DNA of 64,000 bases from Carya illinoinensis (Eukaryota > Streptophyta > Magnoliopsida > Fagales > Juglandaceae): assembly GCF_018687715.1 (NCBI RefSeq), contig NC_056758.1:1240001-1304000 (forward strand). The letters run 5' to 3'. Shown here one piece after another: positions 59,836 through 64,000 of the stretch. A model generated the notes under the pieces. The model was not told the origin of the DNA. It worked only from the letters and a program-made list of their open reading frames with translations, and searched no databases. A program made the translations under genes and the position numbers. How positions within the stretch are numbered: the stretch's first letter is position 1; every line of letters starts with the position of its first letter.

Positions 59836-60069
59836 ATACCGTTAAAAGAAAAAAAATTGTTAATAAATGGATGGAAACTAATATCATCAGATAAACCGTT
59901 GTTTTATAATTAGATGATGTCTATAAAAGTTGATATCATGGTCAAGACTCATGACCAACTTTTTCCAATATATTTAGTTCTTTCAATATTAAAACTAAGG
60001 AAGAAGAGGGATGAACTCTTCCCTTTCAAGCCTCATTTTACCATTTTTATGGGGAACCCAAGAAATAAA

Positions 60070-60508
60070 AGCACCACACGGCCATCGGTCTCATAAATGG
60101 CTCTCCTGATACCCATCTCCAACCGATAAATGCCTTGTGAGCTTTCATGTGTCTTTGCCTCATCATACTCCCCCCATCTCAAGGAATGCATGAGTGATCT
60201 TGATCTTGTGCATGTCTTTAATATTTGAGGCAAAGCCAAAATCAATCTATTTCCACCTATTCAACTATGTTGTATTTCCCCATAAAATACAAGCACCACA
60301 CGGCCATCGGTCTCATAAATGGCTCTCCTGATACCGCTCTCCTGATACCCATCTCCAACCGATAAATGCCTTGTGAGCTTTCATGTGTCTTTGCCTCATC
60401 ATACTCCCCCCATCACAAGGAATGCATGAGTGATCTTGATCTTGTGCATGTCTTTAATATTTGCGGCAAAGCCAAAATCAATCTTTTTCCACCTATTCAA
60501 CTATGTTC
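60070..60508. repeat. Tandem duplication, unit about 222 bp
   Basis: Text from AGCACCACACGGCCATCGG to TTCAACTATGTT occurs at 60070-60272 and again at 60292-60508. The two are nearly identical, except that the second has an extra GCTCTCCTGATACC and a few substitutions. They enclose no recognised gene; the minus-strand frame 60033-60245 is not supported. Confidence 0.85.
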
Positions 60509-61014
60509 TTTCTTTCCCTAACTAATCATTCATGAAAAAACTCAATAATCAAAATCACCAATACTAACCATTGCAGTGCTCCATCTGCGTTGTGACTTTG
60601 AAACTGCAGCCCACATCCCAGCAATCTTCCTTTTAGGCAGTTCCCTCCTTGTCTTTGTAAAGGAATACGAGCCCAATCAAATTTATTTAGTCCATTGCCC
60701 TTTTTCAGTTTTAGAAAATTTCTGTTCTAAAATGAGCTTTTGTTGAGAACCTCACCTCGCCCTTTCTTCCATTATTGATTTAAATTAAGGTATTTATGAT
60801 TGAGAAAACACAGTTGTGCTGCAATCGTCCCTTGTTAATCTAAATTTAGCCATGAAGCTGAGATAGGAATAAGTCAAATCTCTCGACCTGGACAAGGATG
60901 GCATGACTCGGTAAAGAGATGGATTTAAATCATTGCATTGTGATCCAGCATCACAGCACAGCTGGGTTGCTCCACATTTATATATATTATATATATTTAT
61001 ATATATAATACAAG
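60509..61014. other. Spacer, no gene recognised
   Basis: Only short frames; a (TA)n-rich palindrome lies near 60978-61009. Confidence 0.45.
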
Positions 61015-61190
61015 GAGAGGTGCTATATCTATAAATATGTTTTATAAAAGCAAACTTACAAACTGATGTAGTTCAAAAAGAGACATCAGATCTATTTTAT
61101 GATAAAAGATATTTAAATCTAACATAGCACGCTAATCTACATCAATTTATGAGTTTAGTTTTGTAGACTAAACATTTCTCTAATACAATA
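61015..61190. mobile_element. MITE (TATAAAAGTAAAC family), copy 2
   Basis: Left arm TATAAAAGCAAACTTACAAA CTGATGT (two words), right arm ACATCAATTTATGAGTTTAG. Middle AGATCTATTTTATGATAAAAG. Non-coding. Confidence 0.5.
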
Positions 61191-61289
61191 ATTGAAATGA
61201 CGTGTAACCATTAGTCTCTAATACCATATAATCTAATATTCATAATTTGACATGACACGAATATGACCTGTGAACATGAATTGCCACCC

Positions 61290-61448
61290 CTACTACAAGA
61301 GAAAACTTACAAACTAATGTGTCTCAATTTGATAAGTTAGATCTATTTTATAATAAAAGATCTTTACAACCTGAGGTACCACACATATTTACATCAATGT
61401 GTAAATTTGCTTTTAAATGATTTCTTTGCAAACCAAACATCTCTCTGA
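61290..61448. mobile_element. MITE (TATAAAAGTAAAC family), copy 3
   Basis: Left arm GAAAACTTACAAACTAATGTG, right arm ACATCAATGTGTAAATTTGC, middle AGATCTATTTTATAATAAAAG, closely like copy 2. Confidence 0.5.
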
Positions 61449-61627
61449 TATAATAAGTGAAATTACCAGGTAACCACTTTGGATAATCTAACATAAATAG
61501 TCAATGATGGAATGAGATGTGCTTCACAATATGCAGCCTAGGGAATGCTCTCTCATTTGTTTAACAAGTGAACACAGAGGAATATAGATTCTCTCAAACA
61601 TCAATTTCTGTAAAGTTACAATGTGTA

Positions 61628-62132
61628 TTAGAAGTTAGACTGAGTATATGGCTTAGAGGTGGAGTCTTGCTCGAGCCACTTGCGAGATTGTTCCCATAGT
61701 TGGGTTTCAATACCTAGCTTCCTGAGCTCCAGAAGGCCACGCTCAACTGTGCATGTATCATAGATGAATCAAATTCCAGATTCAAAATATATAGGAAAGA
61801 CTAATAAAACACTTGAAATTAGGGGACCAAGACATAAATGGGACTCCTTCCAAGTCTCACAAAAAGCCTGACAATTTTCAGATTGGAGATGTTATGTGGG
61901 GAAAGATTCTGAAGTTCAGTCCAAAGATTGTAATATTTAAGGTACCAAAAGAAAATTAACATTGTTGAACAACCCTGTGAACAAGAGAGCAAAAGAGGAT
62001 ACCATCAACTGCATCGTGTGAGGTAGGTGGTGACTTCGTGTTATAGTTGATCCAGAATTGCAAACGCTCATCTGCTATGTCTCTTTCCAGCCCATAGTTT
62101 TTTGCTCTTCTCCAGAAATATTTAAGCCAAGC
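61628..62132 (-). CDS. Last two exons of an unidentified plant gene (possibly CHUP1/IPGA1-like)
   Basis: Minus strand, partial. Exon 62132-62003 (phase 0, 43 codons plus one base) and last exon 61746-61628 join through consensus GT/AG sites to a continuous 82-aa C-terminus with a TAA stop. It contains [27 protein letters not shown] and [22 protein letters not shown]; a helical, Trp-rich, charged segment. The conserved look and clean junction show a real gene. The pattern recalls C-termini of plant CHUP1/IPGA1-like coiled-coil proteins, but I am not certain of the family. Upstream exons lie beyond the right edge; the short LTR element at 62384-63970 therefore sits in the preceding intron, antisense to the gene. 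Confidence 0.6.
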
Positions 62133-62383
62133 CTACAAGAACATGACAGTGATCCAAGAATCCATTCAACTTCAAAAGAAAATTGTCGTCACGAGCTCTT
62201 TGAATTATATGCAAGACCTCCTCTTAATCATGCCTATCAAGTTATTCCTTAACCAACCTTCAAAAGATAAAGGGGGATCCCTGATGTATGCCAATTGATT
62301 TAACCACCCTTCAAAATCATTTGATTCTGGTCGTAAGTTCCCAACACAGGGAGACCACATAAAAGGCAAAACTTTTTTGTCTT

Positions 62384-62799
62384 TGTTGACTTATGCTCCT
62401 TGAATTAGTCCCACATCGGTGAGATTAATGAAAATGGTATAAGCCATGTATTATAAATAAGAGGCTTAGCTTCTTAGTTTAAGTGCACCAGTTGAAAGCT
62501 TATCTAGTAACTTTTGACTTCAGTTAAATTCCTCTATTAGCTTTTTGTAAAAAGGGAAGAGGTGTAAAGTTAAAATTTTACTAGTGGGGTAGCTTTGTGG
62601 GTGTGGTGAGGAGAAAAATTGTGTGATTGTAACAATTTTTTACATAGTGAATTTTTTTCTCTGGATCTGGTGGTTTTTCTCCTGTTTTGGAGTTTTTACG
62701 TAAATTTCTTTTGTTGTTATTATTTCTCTATTTTTATTGTTATTCCTGCAAATGGTCGATTTTAGGGGGGTGAATTTGGGAGGTCCAAATTCTCAACAA
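62384..62799 (+). repeat. 5' LTR of element 3
   Basis: 416 bp with TAGTCCCACATCGGTGAG near its start, a motif common in plant copia LTRs, and TATAAATAAG at about 62452, the likely TATA. Confidence 0.9.
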
Positions 62800-63555
62800 T
62801 TGGTATCAGAGCCACTAAGTTCTTTTTGTGGGGTGGAGATTTGGTGTGGTAGTGTGAATACGTACAGTCTAAGGAGGTTCTGTCTAGGAGATTGGAAATT
62901 TTAAGTGTGTCTATTGTGACCCTCCAATCTTTCCTGAGAACTGACTTAGTGAGGTACTATTCATTTTTACAGTAAATTCATCAAAGCGATGTCAGGAAGT
63001 ATGCCTTCAAATCTTGTCAGATTTGAGGTGGAGAAATTGGTTTACACAAGGCGTTAAAGGGCAGATCAACCCCTGAAGTCAGCAGTGATACTAGCGATTG
63101 GTGAAACGGCTAGTACAAGGAACGGGTTCGGCAAGTGGCTCTAAGTCAATAAATGAAGATACTGGTATTGATGCTAATGTTGTGTCTCTCTCCATAAAAA
63201 AAGAGACATGTATATCCTCATGACATGCCGCTAATTTCCAAAATTGCCATGATAAAGGATGTGTTAATGTTAGCGGATCCACAAATTTGCACACAGGTAT
63301 TGGTTTGGCATTGATGCAGAGTGTGTGGTGAAAATTCATGTCGATGGCTGATGAACTTACAGGAGAGCCAAACGTGGAAGTTACACCATAATTTTCAACA
63401 ATGTTGTTTTTCGACATGGGCCGAAGTGAAATGTTTGGAATTGATTTATTCTGCGTGGGTATGCTTTTATGGTGAAGCATGATAGCGGAAGTTATGAAGA
63501 TCTTCATTGAGGTGAAGCTTGGCTATGGGACCAGTTAAAGTCGCAAGGTGGAAAT

Positions 63556-63970
63556 TGTTGACTTGTGCTTCTTGAATTAGTCCCACATCGGTGAGATTAA
63601 TGAAAATGACATAAGCCATGTATTATAAATAAGAGGCTTAGTCTTTTAGTTTAAGTGCACCAGTTGAAAACTTATCTAATAACTTTTGACTTTAGTTAAA
63701 TTCCTCTATTAGCCTTTTGTAAAAAGAGAAGAGGTGTAGAGTTAAAGTTTTACTAGTGGGGTAGCTTTGTGGGTGTGGTGAGGAGAAAAATTGTGTGATT
63801 GTAACAATTTTTCACATAGTGAATTTTCTTATCTGGGTCTGGTGGTTTTTCTCCTGTTTTGGAGTTTCCATGTAAATTTCTTGTGTTATTATTATTTCTC
63901 TATTTTTTCTTATTATTCCTGCAAAGGGTAGATTTTAGGGGGTGAATTTGGGAGGTTCAAATTCTCAACA
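63556..63970 (+). repeat. 3' LTR of element 3
   Basis: 415 bp, same ends and motifs as the 5' LTR, with scattered substitutions. Confidence 0.9.
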
Positions 63971-64000
63971 GTCTTCCACTCAGGAAAATTGATCCCTAAC

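Larger units (their letters stand above)
62384..63970 (+). mobile_element. Short non-autonomous copia-type LTR element (element 3)
   Basis: LTRs 62384-62799 and 63556-63970 (416 and 415 bp) start TGTTGACTT and end TTCTCAACA, with a perfect duplication GTCTT at 62379-62383 and 63971-63975. Primer site TGGTATCAGAGCC at 62802-62814; purine tract AAGGTGGAAATTG just before the 3' LTR. The internal part is only about 756 bp and cannot encode pol. At 62989 an ATG begins MSGSMPSNLVRFEVEKL, which resembles a Tnt1/Tork-type gag start, then breaks off. So it is a large internal-deletion derivative that depends on a related autonomous element. LTRs differ at several positions, so it is not very recent. 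Confidence 0.92.

Overview
The window is nuclear DNA from a flowering plant. It is AT-rich, its genes have many introns with GT/AG borders, and most of its length is transposable elements. A 14-coding-exon vacuolar NHX antiporter gene, a 7-coding-exon cytosolic Cu/Zn superoxide dismutase gene and a FRIGIDA-like gene point to a eudicot. I suspect a woody species because of the repeat load, but the sequence does not fix a family.

Layout. 1-352: possible 3' end of an unidentified gene. 1920-2374 and 12752-13119: two same-strand, two-exon genes for 71- and 64-aa proteins with Gly/Pro-rich ends and a Cys-rich CYSTM-like core; they look like a tandem duplicate. Between them, 5395-11066 is a decayed copia-type LTR retrotransposon on the minus strand (target-site duplication GGATA). 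13483-22664 is an apparently intact SIRE/Maximus-like copia element on the plus strand (TSD ATTTG, LTRs of equal length with no difference seen). 23610-24947 is a solo LTR of that family with its own TSD (CACAT). 25-35 kb holds no recognisable gene, only MITE-like elements and simple repeats.

35.2-49.0 kb is the NHX gene (541 aa), with a 5'UTR intron, upstream ORFs and a dead L1-type LINE in intron 3. The FRIGIDA-like gene (49879-53037, minus) converges on it. The Cu/Zn SOD gene follows on the minus strand (coding 55845-57788, 5'UTR exon near 59.02-59.07 kb); its miR398 target site is split by the 5'UTR intron. 59.4-61.5 kb carries MITEs and a 222-bp duplication. 61628-62132 holds the last two exons of a minus-strand gene, in whose upstream intron a short LTR element (62384-63970, TSD GTCTT) sits.

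Most interesting. The SIRE-like element carries, between pol and the 3' LTR, two antisense genes (A, 145 aa; B, 150 aa). Both are predicted coiled-coil proteins, are paralogous to each other, and have a TATA motif about 80-110 bp before the ATG. A clear homologue of A, also antisense to pol and with the same TATA arrangement, lies in the unrelated copia element at 6.6-7.2 kb. This looks like an accessory antisense gene family shared by two retrotransposon lineages; I do not recognise it as a described system. All functional statements about it are inference.
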